DNA from: an uncultured Hyphomicrobium sp.
GTDB taxonomy: Bacteria > Pseudomonadota > Alphaproteobacteria > Rhizobiales > Hyphomicrobiaceae
DNA: 64,000 nucleotides
Assembly: GCA_934555825.1 (NCBI GenBank)
Contig: CAKTFJ010000002.1
Coordinates: 372,001-436,000, forward strand
Reading direction: 5' to 3'
The notes beneath the pieces are model-generated. The model did not search any database. It saw only the letters and a list, made by a program, of their open reading frames with translations, and was not told the DNA's origin. Shown here one piece after another: positions 27,463-35,738 of the stretch (positions are counted from its first letter, which is position 1; each line of letters opens with the position of its first letter). Position numbers and translations under genes: made by a program.

Positions 27463-27647
27463 TGGCGTTGTCTTTCAGGGCCCGTGAGACGGAGGTATGA
27501 CGTCATCTGAAATAGAACGGATTTGAGGCTTTGATGTTAGCGGTTGGCTGCGGGGGCGGACATTAGCATGCGCTGCGTACAGTGGCGGCCACGCCGTGGT
27601 CCATCCTGGATCTTCGTTACCTCGCTCCAGTGACGCGTAAAGGGATC

Positions 27648-27702
27648 AAGGAGACCTCGGTTTTGCGTGTGATGCAGCACGCGCAGCAGCCGAAGTCTCC
27701 TT
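27648..27702. repeat. Long imperfect inverted repeat between btuB and btuF
   Basis: The arms AAGGAGACCTCGG (27648-27660) and CCGAAGTCTCCTT (27690-27702) pair at 12 of 13 positions, and an inner GCGTG/CACGC pair extends the stem. In the minus-strand transcript it would form a strong hairpin after the btuB stop and before btuF. There is no clear U-run, so it looks more like an RNA-stability, attenuation or partial-termination element than a classic terminator. The rest of 27463-27750 shows no gene that I can support. Confidence 0.55.
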
Positions 27703-27750
27703 GCCCATTCATGAACGCCGAGGCACCCCCATGGTTAGGGTTGGCGTTGC

Positions 27751-29778
27751 CTAGTCGCCAAAGCGCATGCGGATTCCGGCGTAGGCTGCGATGTTCGCTG
27801 TCTCGTAGCCGAACACCTCCTGATAATCTTCGTCTAACAGATTTTCGACCCGGGCGAAGGCTGTGAGGTTATCGGAGACATCGTACTCGCCGGCGACGGT
27901 TACCAGGGTGTAGCTGTCCATCAGGACACGCGGAGGTGTGCCGGCACGGAAGTCGTTGTCGTAGAAGTCGCCGTTGTAGACGGCGCTGACGGTCGTGCGC
28001 GCGCGATCCGAGAACCGATACGTTGCATTGAGGCTCGCCTGATGCTCGGGCCGCCGCACCTCGCGGAACCAGAGACCTGCTGTGTCCTTTTGGAACGAGT
28101 CGAGGTGCGTGTATGTGGCGACGATGTCGAGATTGTCCGTCGGTCGTGCCGTTACCGTAACCTCGACACCACGCCGAGTGCTTTCGTCAGTCAGGTTGAA
28201 AGGCGTTTCCATTCCGGTTGCAGGATCCCGGCGCGAAGAAATTTCATGTTCGAGATTGGCCCGGAAATAGGTCACGTCGACGACGAGAGCCTTGTTGAAG
28301 AAGCTCTGTTCGATGCCAGCGTCCCAAGAGATGGATTCCTCGGGGATCAAGTTCGGGTTACCAAGCCACGTCCCCGGTATGAAGCCGAACTGCTCGCTAA
28401 ACGTTGGGTTCGTCACGCCTTTGCCGTAACTGGCGTGGAAGCGCGTGTCCGTGGGCCTTAGCAAGTAGGCGGCGGTTGCGCGGTAGGTTTCCGCGTCTTC
28501 GAATGCATCATTTGAGTCGTAGCGGTAGGCGCCTGTGAGGAACAGGCTGTCGAAGAGTTCAAGTCGGTACTCTGCGACGTGCCCCTGCAAGGTGCGTTCT
28601 TGTTCGGGAATTTGCGACGGGTCCCAAAAGATCGGTCCCGTGTTGCGATAGGTTTCCGTCTGTTGCTCGATCAGGCCGATCAGCGTGTGGCGCGCATTGG
28701 CAATCGAAGGCGTGTCGAACTGCAGGGTGGTCTGATAACCGAAGTGCTCACGCGTGCCGACGTTGCCGCTATCCGGGAGCTGATTGGCGAAATATTCGGT
28801 GTCGTAGTCGGTGTAGTTGAAGAATACCGAATGCTTCCAATGATCTTCGAACGTGCTGAGCGTTGCGCGCGTGCTTGCGAACAGCTGCTCGACCCTATGC
28901 GTTTGATCGCCGTCCACGACCAGCCCGTAAAACGGACTCGGCATGAATCCGGGCCAAGGAGCCAGATTGATAAAATCCTGCGGATCTGTTTCTGCATACG
29001 TCCGCGTGTTCCGAATCGTGCCCTGGATATTCAGGAACGGCAGAACGTCGGCGTCGCCCTTGAACGAAACGGTGCGATTTTCGTAGCCGTCTTTTTCGTT
29101 CCCGAATGGTGATGAGTTGAAGCCGTCCGTGTCGAAGCCGGATGCGGAAACGATACCGCGCGCCCAGTCATTCGCGGCGGAGGCATAGCCCGAGAGCTTT
29201 TTCGTTCCGAAGGAGCCGCCTTCGGCCGTGATGCCGACACGCGCGCCGGGTTCGGCGTTTCGTGTGATGATATTGATGACGCCTGCGGTTGCGTTGGAGC
29301 CCCAGAGCGCGCTTTGCGCGCCGCGCAAGACTTCGATGCGTTCGATGTTGTCGGCGAGAAGCGTCGAGAAATCAAACTCACCTTGACCGGGATCGCTCAC
29401 TTCGATGCCGTCGATGATGACGAGCGTATGATTTCCTTCGGCGCCGCGGATGCGGGCTTGCGTGATGCCACCCACCGGGCCGGTGCGATTGATCGCGACG
29501 CCTGGCACCGAGCGAAGAGCATCGGCTACGTGGGTGATACCACGCTGGCGCATTTCCTCGCCGGTGATGACTGTAACGGAGGAACCCACCTTCTCGGCTT
29601 CGACTGCCGTGCCGCGGCTATCACCCTGGATGACGATGTCGTCGAGGTTCGTCACGGTTTGGGCGCCGGCGGGGCCGGTTACCGCCAGAACGGCGAGAAG
29701 TGCGCTCGACGAAAAAAGCAGTTTCTTCGAGATCGCAGTGCGTCTTGCTGTTGCGTCTCGCTCAAATGACCACGACAT
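27751..29778 (-). CDS. btuB: TonB-dependent cobalamin receptor
   Basis: This 675-residue outer-membrane receptor has signal SKKLLFSSSALLAVLAVTGP ending near AGA, a TonB-box-like LDDIVIQGD, plug motifs SVTVITGEEMRQRGITHVAD, INRTGPVGGITQARIRGAEG, HTLVIIDGIEVSDPG and IEVLRGAQSALWGSNATAGV, then a barrel ending GIRMRFGD. The short plug and ALWGSNA-type motif resemble BtuB closely. It lies behind riboswitch 3 and ahead of btuFCD. The first about 16 residues before the signal core look long, so a later start is possible. Confidence 0.92.
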   Translation of the reverse strand: MSWSFERDATARRTAISKKLLFSSSALLAVLAVTGPAGAQTVTNLDDIVIQGDSRGTAVEAEKVGSSVTVITGEEMRQRGITHVADALRSVPGVAINRTGPVGGITQARIRGAEGNHTLVIIDGIEVSDPGQGEFDFSTLLADNIERIEVLRGAQSALWGSNATAGVINIITRNAEPGARVGITAEGGSFGTKKLSGYASAANDWARGIVSASGFDTDGFNSSPFGNEKDGYENRTVSFKGDADVLPFLNIQGTIRNTRTYAETDPQDFINLAPWPGFMPSPFYGLVVDGDQTHRVEQLFASTRATLSTFEDHWKHSVFFNYTDYDTEYFANQLPDSGNVGTREHFGYQTTLQFDTPSIANARHTLIGLIEQQTETYRNTGPIFWDPSQIPEQERTLQGHVAEYRLELFDSLFLTGAYRYDSNDAFEDAETYRATAAYLLRPTDTRFHASYGKGVTNPTFSEQFGFIPGTWLGNPNLIPEESISWDAGIEQSFFNKALVVDVTYFRANLEHEISSRRDPATGMETPFNLTDESTRRGVEVTVTARPTDNLDIVATYTHLDSFQKDTAGLWFREVRRPEHQASLNATYRFSDRARTTVSAVYNGDFYDNDFRAGTPPRVLMDSYTLVTVAGEYDVSDNLTAFARVENLLDEDYQEVFGYETANIAAYAGIRMRFGD

Positions 29779-30037
29779 CGGTCCCCCCCGTCACGCGTGA
29801 TGGCGGGAGCTTCGGCGGGTATGGCCGGTGGCCGTACGGTGGACGTGCAACGACTATCGGCCGCAAGCGGTTGCGGCTTCACGCGCTGCTCGCCTCGAAA
29901 CGAGCCTGATAAATTCGTCAGTGGGTGTTCAAGACCCTGGCCATACCTGACGTTGCCCCCATTCGGTTGCACATCAGTCGCCACTCCGGGTAACCGTTCC
30001 CCTGCGCGTCCCGCACGGAGGATGGGCGACTTGTGGC

Positions 30038-30190
30038 GGCAGGTCTCCTGGCTTACGGCTCGAACGTCGCTCTCCAGCCTTCCCGGGGCTCCAACGCGGA
30101 GCGCCAGTGGCGTAATTGGAGAGGACTTGCCGCTTACAGTTGCGGGCGCAGCCACGGTATTGACGCTTGTCGCATCGCACCGTGTTCCCT
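30038..30190 (-). promoter_or_regulatory. Cobalamin riboswitch 3
   Basis: On the minus strand the B12 box GCCAGGAGACCTGCC lies at 30052-30038. Upstream are GGGAACACGGTGCGATGC, GCTGCGCCCGCAACTGTAAG, and CGCCACTGGCGCTCCG before GGAAGGCTGG, giving the expected order. The core carries GCGCCCGC in place of the more usual GCCCCCGC. It is about 260 bases before btuB, whose expression it should lower at high cobalamin. The P1 arms are not obvious, so the outer limits are approximate. The remaining parts of 29779-30387 show no gene. Confidence 0.92.
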
Positions 30191-30387
30191 CTTCATCTCG
30201 ACGCGCTTGCGCGCGTCTCGACACCGTCACGCCTTTAGACGGCCGTAGAAACGGCACGCTGTCAACGCAAATCCGAACCTGTGCGGGGGAGCGCCGCACC
30301 TGCTGATACGCTTTTGCAACAGTGTTGGGATTTTTTGGCTGCGTGTGCGGAAGGTTTGCAATCGGCCGAGAGCGAATGGAAAATCCT

Positions 30388-31398
30388 TTAGGCCGTTTCG
30401 CTCTCGTCGGTCTCCTCCAATTTGTCGAATGCCGCGCGCCAGGTGGCAACGCGCTTCTGCAGAAGCGCGTTGCTCGTTGCTTCGGTCTGTCGCTCCATCT
30501 GGCGGAGCGCGTTGCGAAGTGCGACGCGTTCGAGCCGCGTTTCAGGCTCTGGCATCCCGCTCGGATCCTCGTGAGCTTCGACGGCGGTCCAGACCATCTT
30601 CTTCGTCGCTACATACGCTGGGGGGCCGTAAAGTTCGAGATAAGTCTGGAAGCGCGCGAAGTCCGCGGCATCGAACGCCTTATCGTCGCCGAGGGTTGTG
30701 ATTACCGGATTTGTCGGATGGAGGAAGGCGCAAGGCGTGAGGCCTTCTGGTATGGGTGTGTTCGCCGAATGGGTTCGGCGGGCGGCAAGAAGTTTTGGCA
30801 GCACGTGCGTGTGCGGGCCTTCCGGCGATTTTCCGCCCGTGTCGGGTCCGCCGATCTTCTGGAACACTTCGGCTCGTCCCAGCTTGGACATGACAACCCG
30901 GTGGGGATGCGCGTGAAGGATCGCGTGGCCGGCTTCGGATGCGAAAGTCGTTTTTCCGATGTTGCGGCGGAGGACCGCGAGAAGTTCCGGATCGCTCGTG
31001 CGAATACAGAAATCGATTTGCGGCTGGTCGAGACCGATATCGAACAGGATGCCCTCGCTGTCGGCGGGGCGAATGGCGTCCGTGTCTGGGCCGAGTTCGG
31101 TCAGCACTTTGCGTTGTGCGCCAAGCGCTGTCTCCTGCGGCAGACACAAAGCCATGCCTTGGCTCCAGCGTTGAGGGCGCGGGCTTAAGAGTTCGTAAGC
31201 CACGGCGCTCATGTCCGGGCGCGGTACGATGCGGATGGCGCCGCGGGCGGTGGCTCGGGTCAGGTTTTCCGTATCGGAGACTTCGAGCGTCTCTCCGTCG
31301 TCCTGATGGAATTCTCCGATGGCGCCGAACGATCCGACGCTCCAGCCGCTGCTCCAGCGTTCGAGTTCTGATTTCAGTATGGCGATCAGCTTATCCAA
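30388..31398 (-). CDS. Hypothetical protein with His-rich motifs
   Basis: I do not recognise this 336-residue protein with confidence. It has no signal peptide or membrane segment. Notable stretches are HAILHAHPHRVVMSKLGRAE near residue 165, a second GPHTHVLPKLL and a charged, helical C-terminal tail rich in Arg, Gln and Glu (ERVALRNALRQMERQTEATS). Clustered histidines could bind metal. The start appears to be TTG with GGGGAGA just upstream. It sits between two B12-riboswitch units, oriented away from the flavodoxin-like gene. Coding potential is well supported by length and composition; function is unknown. Confidence 0.65.
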   Translation of the reverse strand: MDKLIAILKSELERWSSGWSVGSFGAIGEFHQDDGETLEVSDTENLTRATARGAIRIVPRPDMSAVAYELLSPRPQRWSQGMALCLPQETALGAQRKVLTELGPDTDAIRPADSEGILFDIGLDQPQIDFCIRTSDPELLAVLRRNIGKTTFASEAGHAILHAHPHRVVMSKLGRAEVFQKIGGPDTGGKSPEGPHTHVLPKLLAARRTHSANTPIPEGLTPCAFLHPTNPVITTLGDDKAFDAADFARFQTYLELYGPPAYVATKKMVWTAVEAHEDPSGMPEPETRLERVALRNALRQMERQTEATSNALLQKRVATWRAAFDKLEETDESETA

Positions 31399-31548
31399 CG
31401 TCGTCTCCCCGCGAGTTTTCGAGACGGATGACTTGCTCGTGCGCGTGTGGTCTCGTGTGCATGTGGTTCGGGAGCGCAGCCCGAATGGATAGTCTGCGCG
31501 CTGTATCGAGCTAAGGTGTCGTAGAGGAATAAGTAGGAGCGGAAAAGG

Positions 31549-32154
31549 GTGAACTTACGTGACGGAGCGCATGCTGACACTTGTCTTGTGGTGACGTGCC
31601 ATCCGTCGCCAACCAGTTTTTGCGCGCGCATTGCCTCTGAAATCGTGCGCGAGATGGAAGCGCGTGGCGCACCTGTCTTGGTGGACGATCTCGTGGGGAT
31701 TGGCTTCAATCCCGCGGTCACGCGCGAGGAATTTGCAACCTTTTACCAGGATCGGATTCCGGACGACCTTGTGAGCCTGGTCGCGCATCTGCGTGCGGCG
31801 CGAGAGCTCGTGTTCGTGTTGCCGGTGTGGATGTACGCGATGCCTGCGATCCTGAAGGGATACTTCGACAGGGTGTGGCGTCCGCATGTTGCGTATCGGG
31901 TCAAGGGCGAGGAGATCGAAGCGCTGCTCGGGCACATCACGCGCATGACTGTGATCGTGACGCACGGACGCAGCATGGAGGAGACCGCTCTCGTCGGTGA
32001 TGGAAGCGGGCCGTTTTTCGAGACGTCCCTGCCGAGCTTGCTTCCCAACCTGATCGATGCGCGAAGGTTCGATTTCTATGCGTTGGATACACCTGATAGC
32101 GCAGAGATCGAGCGGGAGCTGCAAAGGGTGCGTGATCGTTTCAAGGGCGCATGA
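31549..32154 (+). CDS. NAD(P)H-dependent flavodoxin-fold oxidoreductase
   Basis: This 201-residue protein is of the NQO1/MdaB/KefF flavodoxin-like family. It has CLVVTCHPSPTSFCARIA at the start (the flavin phosphate loop), LVFVLPVWMYAMPAILKGYFDRVW (the family hallmark, here about residues 87-110) and VIVTHGRSMEE. It probably reduces quinones or flavins with NAD(P)H in the cytoplasm. The start is GTG with AGGAG nine bases upstream. It lies between an unrecognised divergent gene and riboswitch 4. A link to corrinoid reduction before adenosylation is possible but unproven. Confidence 0.8.
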   Translation: MNLRDGAHADTCLVVTCHPSPTSFCARIASEIVREMEARGAPVLVDDLVGIGFNPAVTREEFATFYQDRIPDDLVSLVAHLRAARELVFVLPVWMYAMPAILKGYFDRVWRPHVAYRVKGEEIEALLGHITRMTVIVTHGRSMEETALVGDGSGPFFETSLPSLLPNLIDARRFDFYALDTPDSAEIERELQRVRDRFKGA

Positions 32155-32276
32155 AGCGTCATCAAAAAACTGACGACGGCTGAACATTGACGCCTGTGGC
32201 TGTGGAAGCACAGGATCTGCACATATGAATGAGCGGGATTGACGCCGCACCAGATTGGGCCGCATTGGTGGGCCTC

Positions 32277-32437
32277 GACGGTCCCTTCATTGGGTCAATA
32301 GGGAATGCGGTGCTGGCGCTTTGCCAAATTCCGCGGCTGCCCCCGCAACTGTAAGCGGTTAGCTACCATCACTCTGCCACTGGGGATTCCCGGGAAGGCG
32401 ATGGGGCGCACATCCGCGAGCCAGGAGACCTGCCGTC
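32277..32437 (+). promoter_or_regulatory. Cobalamin riboswitch 4, ahead of siderophore-type receptor
   Basis: On the plus strand GGGAATGCGGTGC (32301-32313) is followed by CGGCTGCCCCCGCAACTGTAA, TGCCACTGGGGATTCC and GGGAAGGCGATGGGGC, then the B12 box GCCAGGAGACCTGCC at 32420-32434 (pieces given separately). P1 arms GACGG (32277-32281) and CCGTC (32433-32437) match those seen in riboswitch 2. A small inverted repeat, AACGTCCT/AGGACGGTT around 32494-32510, lies between the switch and the receptor start and may be part of the expression platform. It should control the 32558-37432 operon. Nothing else was found in 32155-32557. Confidence 0.95.
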
Positions 32438-32557
32438 AGCCGTGGTCACGCGTGGAGCTTGTCGGACGGGGTGATCCGATGGGTATGTTTCGAACGTCCT
32501 CAGGACGGTTGAGGCATCATTCGCGCTGACGTGCCACCTTTGTCACGTCCAGGTTCC

Positions 32558-34876
32558 ATGTCATTGCCATCAGAACTGGCCCTGCTCTCTCGAGCGGGCA
32601 TTCGCGCTTGTATCACTGCTTCCGTGGGAGGTGCGTTGCTGCTGCTCGGCAGCGGATATGACGCCTCTGCGCAGCAGAGCCAGCAACAAAACGAGCTATT
32701 GCCGCCCGTGACGGTGACAGGAGGCTCGCAAGGTTCCACACAGCAGAACGAAAGCGCTTCGGGTGCGGGTGTGCAAGCTGCACAGCCGGCCGGCTTCGGC
32801 CAGACCGATTCTTCTGCCCTCCCGCAGCACCGCAACGACCCTGGGACGAACGGCTTCGTCGCCGCTTTGAGCGGTGTGGCGACGAAAGCGCCCGGCACTG
32901 TTCTCGACACGCCACGCTCGATCTCGACGGCGACGAGAGCGGAGATCGAGGAGCGTAGCGCTACGACCGTCAACGAGGCGCTGCAGTACGCGTCGGGCGT
33001 GAACAGCTACCACTTCTCGCATAATTTCGTGACGCGCGATCAGACGATGCTGCGCGGCTTTCTCGCTTACCAGTTCGTCGATGGCTTGAAGCAGCACGAC
33101 AGCAACTGGGGCATCGAGCCTTACGGGTTGGAGCGCATCGATGTGCTCAAGGGGCCGGCGGCTTCCATGTACGGGCAGGGAAGTCCGGGTGGCATTGTCG
33201 CGTTGACCAGCAAGCGTCCGACCGACGAGGCGTTTACCGAGGTCGTGCTGCAGGCCGGAACTCACAACAAGTTTCAAACAGGCGTCGACTTCGGTGGTCC
33301 TGTTGGGAACTCAGGCGTGCTTACGTATCGCCTGACGGCGATGGGCCGCATTGCGGACGGCGAAGTCAATTTCACGGAAACTGACCGGATCTATATCGCG
33401 CCCGCGGTGACGTTTCGGCCGAACAGCAACACGAGCCTGACGCTCCTTTCCAGCTATCAGGCCGATCCGTCCATTACGGCCCAGCAATCTCTGCCGCGCT
33501 TCGGCAGCATTCTTCCGGGTCCGAACGGACAGTTTATCTCGCGCGAGATGTTTCTCGGCGAGCCGGGCTATCACGACTCTCACATCCGCTCGTTCAAGAT
33601 TGGCTACGAGTTCCGGCATCGGCTCAACGAGACGTGGTCGTTCGAGCAGGATGCCGGGTATCGCAACATCGACATCGCGCTGCGGGAGGTGATCGGACGC
33701 GGTGCCTTGGCCGGTCCGACATCGTCTCAGCGCGAAATCCAAAATGCCGAATACGAGATCGAGACCTATCAGGTCGACAGTCGCCTGCGGGGCCGTTTCT
33801 CCACGGGTCCGCTGGACCACAAGCTTGTTGTGGGTGTCGACTATGCCGCTATTCCCAACTACCAGGGAACGGGCGTGCACCGGGGGACTCCGGGCAATCC
33901 GTATCCGCTTGATTTCTACAATCCCGTATATGGGCAGCCGCTCACAATTCCGGCGATCACATCAAAGCGCGATCAGGACGTGGAGCAGACTGGCATCTAT
34001 CTGCAGGACGAGATCTCGATTGCAGGCTTGACCGTGACTGGTGGCTTTCGTCACGACTGGGCGACCGCCGATCAAAAGACGCGCACGGCCAATGCCCTCG
34101 GTGTGTTCGGTCCGGCTGTGGTCGTGCCTGTGGACCACAAAGAACTTACGTACAACATCGGCGCGATCTATCACTTTTCGAATGGGCTTGCGCCCTATGT
34201 CAGCCATTCGACGTCGTTCTTCCCGTCGATCGGAAGCATGGTCGACGGTACGCCCTTCGCCCCGACGACGGGCGAGCAGAACGAGCTTGGCATCAAGTAT
34301 CAGCCACGCGGATTCAATGCGCTGTTCACCGCCGCGGTGTTTGACCTCGTGCAGCAGAATGTCCTGACGCCCGACCTCGCCAACCCGCCGAACCGCATTC
34401 AGACCGGCGAGGTTACTGTGCGCGGTGCTGAGTTCGAGGTTCGCGCCTCTTTGGCTGACGGATGGAATGTGGCGGCGGCCTACACCTATCTCGATAGCGA
34501 AGTGACGAAAACCAACGAGGCGGGCCGAACGGGCAAGGAGTTCATCGCGGTTCCTGAGCATTCGGCATCGCTCTGGAGTTCGTACACGTTCTCGGAGGGC
34601 GTTTTCCGTGGGCTCACTCTCGGCGGCGGCGTGCGTTATTTCGGCAAGACCGCGGGAGACTCGCTCAACACCTTTTACGTGCCGTCCTTCACGCTCTACG
34701 ACGCGATGTTGCGTTACGATCTCGGCACCGTGGATTCCGCGTTCGAAGACTGGGAGTTCTCCGTCAACGCGAAGAATCTGACCGACGAAAGGTACGTCAC
34801 GAACTGCGTCGCGTCGACGGGGTGTTACTACGGCATGGGGCGGACAATCGATGCCGCTCTTCGGATGCGGTTTTAG
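32558..34876 (+). CDS. TonB-dependent siderophore-type receptor under cobalamin control
   Basis: This 772-residue outer-membrane receptor has a signal peptide with core SVGGALLLLGSGYDASAQ. The plug bears the siderophore-receptor signature TPRSISTATRAEIEERSAT and LQYASGVNSY, QTMLRGFLAYQFVDGLKQH and IDVLKGPAASMYGQGSPGG; the barrel ends TIDAALRMRF. This is the FhuA/FpvA-like group rather than BtuB. Even so, a canonical cobalamin riboswitch lies directly upstream, while a FhuF-like reductase and an SbmA/YddA-like ABC protein follow. The ATG at 32558 has AGG upstream; a GTG at 32531 is an alternative. Its ligand could be a corrinoid, a cobalt chelate or a siderophore. Confidence 0.87.
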   Translation: MSLPSELALLSRAGIRACITASVGGALLLLGSGYDASAQQSQQQNELLPPVTVTGGSQGSTQQNESASGAGVQAAQPAGFGQTDSSALPQHRNDPGTNGFVAALSGVATKAPGTVLDTPRSISTATRAEIEERSATTVNEALQYASGVNSYHFSHNFVTRDQTMLRGFLAYQFVDGLKQHDSNWGIEPYGLERIDVLKGPAASMYGQGSPGGIVALTSKRPTDEAFTEVVLQAGTHNKFQTGVDFGGPVGNSGVLTYRLTAMGRIADGEVNFTETDRIYIAPAVTFRPNSNTSLTLLSSYQADPSITAQQSLPRFGSILPGPNGQFISREMFLGEPGYHDSHIRSFKIGYEFRHRLNETWSFEQDAGYRNIDIALREVIGRGALAGPTSSQREIQNAEYEIETYQVDSRLRGRFSTGPLDHKLVVGVDYAAIPNYQGTGVHRGTPGNPYPLDFYNPVYGQPLTIPAITSKRDQDVEQTGIYLQDEISIAGLTVTGGFRHDWATADQKTRTANALGVFGPAVVVPVDHKELTYNIGAIYHFSNGLAPYVSHSTSFFPSIGSMVDGTPFAPTTGEQNELGIKYQPRGFNALFTAAVFDLVQQNVLTPDLANPPNRIQTGEVTVRGAEFEVRASLADGWNVAAAYTYLDSEVTKTNEAGRTGKEFIAVPEHSASLWSSYTFSEGVFRGLTLGGGVRYFGKTAGDSLNTFYVPSFTLYDAMLRYDLGTVDSAFEDWEFSVNAKNLTDERYVTNCVASTGCYYGMGRTIDAALRMRF

Positions 34877-34882
34877 ATTGGG

Positions 34883-34916
34883 GATGGGCAGCGCGGTCAA
34901 GCCGGGGCTGCCCATC
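34883..34916 (+). terminator. Hairpin after receptor gene
   Basis: A perfect 10-bp stem, GATGGGCAGC (34883-34892) with GCTGCCCATC (34907-34916), lies 7 bases after the receptor stop and is followed by GTCATTTCT. The U-run is short, so this may be a partial terminator that lowers expression of the downstream fhuF-like and ABC genes relative to the receptor. Confidence 0.5.
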
Positions 34917-34952
34917 GTCATTTCTACGATGCCAATTGTCTGAGGGGCCTGG

Positions 34953-35738
34953 GTGTCTGAAGAGGCGTGGGACAAACTGCACGATGACCTCAACGGCTTG
35001 TTCGTTGGGCCGCTCGCGCATTTGCGCGGGCGGATTATGCATGTGGGCTCTATCGCGGAGCCGACCTATTCCGTCGACGAGATTCTGACTGAGCACCATC
35101 TCGACCGAATGGCGGAGGCGTTTTGCCGGGCGCATGGCGAGACGCCGCGGGCCGCGATCTATTCCATTTGGTCGAAGTGGTATTTTTCCTTCGTTCTGCC
35201 GCCTCTTCTTTGCTCGGCGATCCTTCTCGACAGGCTACCCCCGTTCCGTCTGTCGGACATTCGCTTGAAGCTCGCGCCCGATTACAAGATCGAGCAGGTG
35301 GCGATCTCGCAAGCCACGGCGCTTCCGGTGTCGTCTGTGGGAGGCCGCTTCAAACCGCTTATCGAAGGCAATATCGCGCCGTTCATAGAGTTCTGGCATA
35401 GCCGCACCCGTGTGAGCCGGCGGGTGCTCTGGAGCAATGCAGGGACACTTTTCGAGGGTGTGCTCCGGCATTTGCAGAAGGAGGGTTTTGCTGCGCCGGG
35501 GCTCGGCGAGGGGTTCGCGCTGATGGATGCGCGGATGTTCGATGATGGCGCGAAGAATCACCTTTTCAGCCCTGTGACCTATCTCAAGATAGATGGCGAG
35601 CGTGTCCGGCGCCGGAGGGTGTGCTGCCTGAGATATCTATTGCCGGATGGAGTGCTCTGTTGCGCGTGCCCGCTTCATGAAACGGAGCGGCGACGCGCAG
35701 CTTCCGTGTCCGAGCCGGCTCAAGGACAGCGGCAGTGA
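34953..35738 (+). CDS. FhuF-like siderophore-iron reductase ([2Fe-2S])
   Basis: This 261-residue cytoplasmic protein has the FhuF signature at its C-terminus: VCCLRYLLPDGVLCCACPL, giving Cys-Cys-x10-Cys-x2-Cys, the unusual [2Fe-2S] ligand set of FhuF. SVGGRFKPLIEGNIAPFI and SRRVLWSNAGTLFEGVLRHL are also family-like. FhuF reduces ferric hydroxamate siderophores to release iron. Here it is downstream of a cobalamin riboswitch, where reduction of an imported cobalt(III) compound is an alternative role (inference). The start is GTG after GAGGGG. Its stop overlaps the next start (GTGA). Confidence 0.85.
   Translation: MSEEAWDKLHDDLNGLFVGPLAHLRGRIMHVGSIAEPTYSVDEILTEHHLDRMAEAFCRAHGETPRAAIYSIWSKWYFSFVLPPLLCSAILLDRLPPFRLSDIRLKLAPDYKIEQVAISQATALPVSSVGGRFKPLIEGNIAPFIEFWHSRTRVSRRVLWSNAGTLFEGVLRHLQKEGFAAPGLGEGFALMDARMFDDGAKNHLFSPVTYLKIDGERVRRRRVCCLRYLLPDGVLCCACPLHETERRRAASVSEPAQGQRQ

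Noticed and set aside
27621..27660. Plus-strand AAGGAGACCTCGG preceded by CCAGTG and AAAGGG, resembling a riboswitch end
   Set aside because: No core CCCGCAACTGT element, no plus-strand gene downstream; it is one arm of the hairpin described at 27648-27702.
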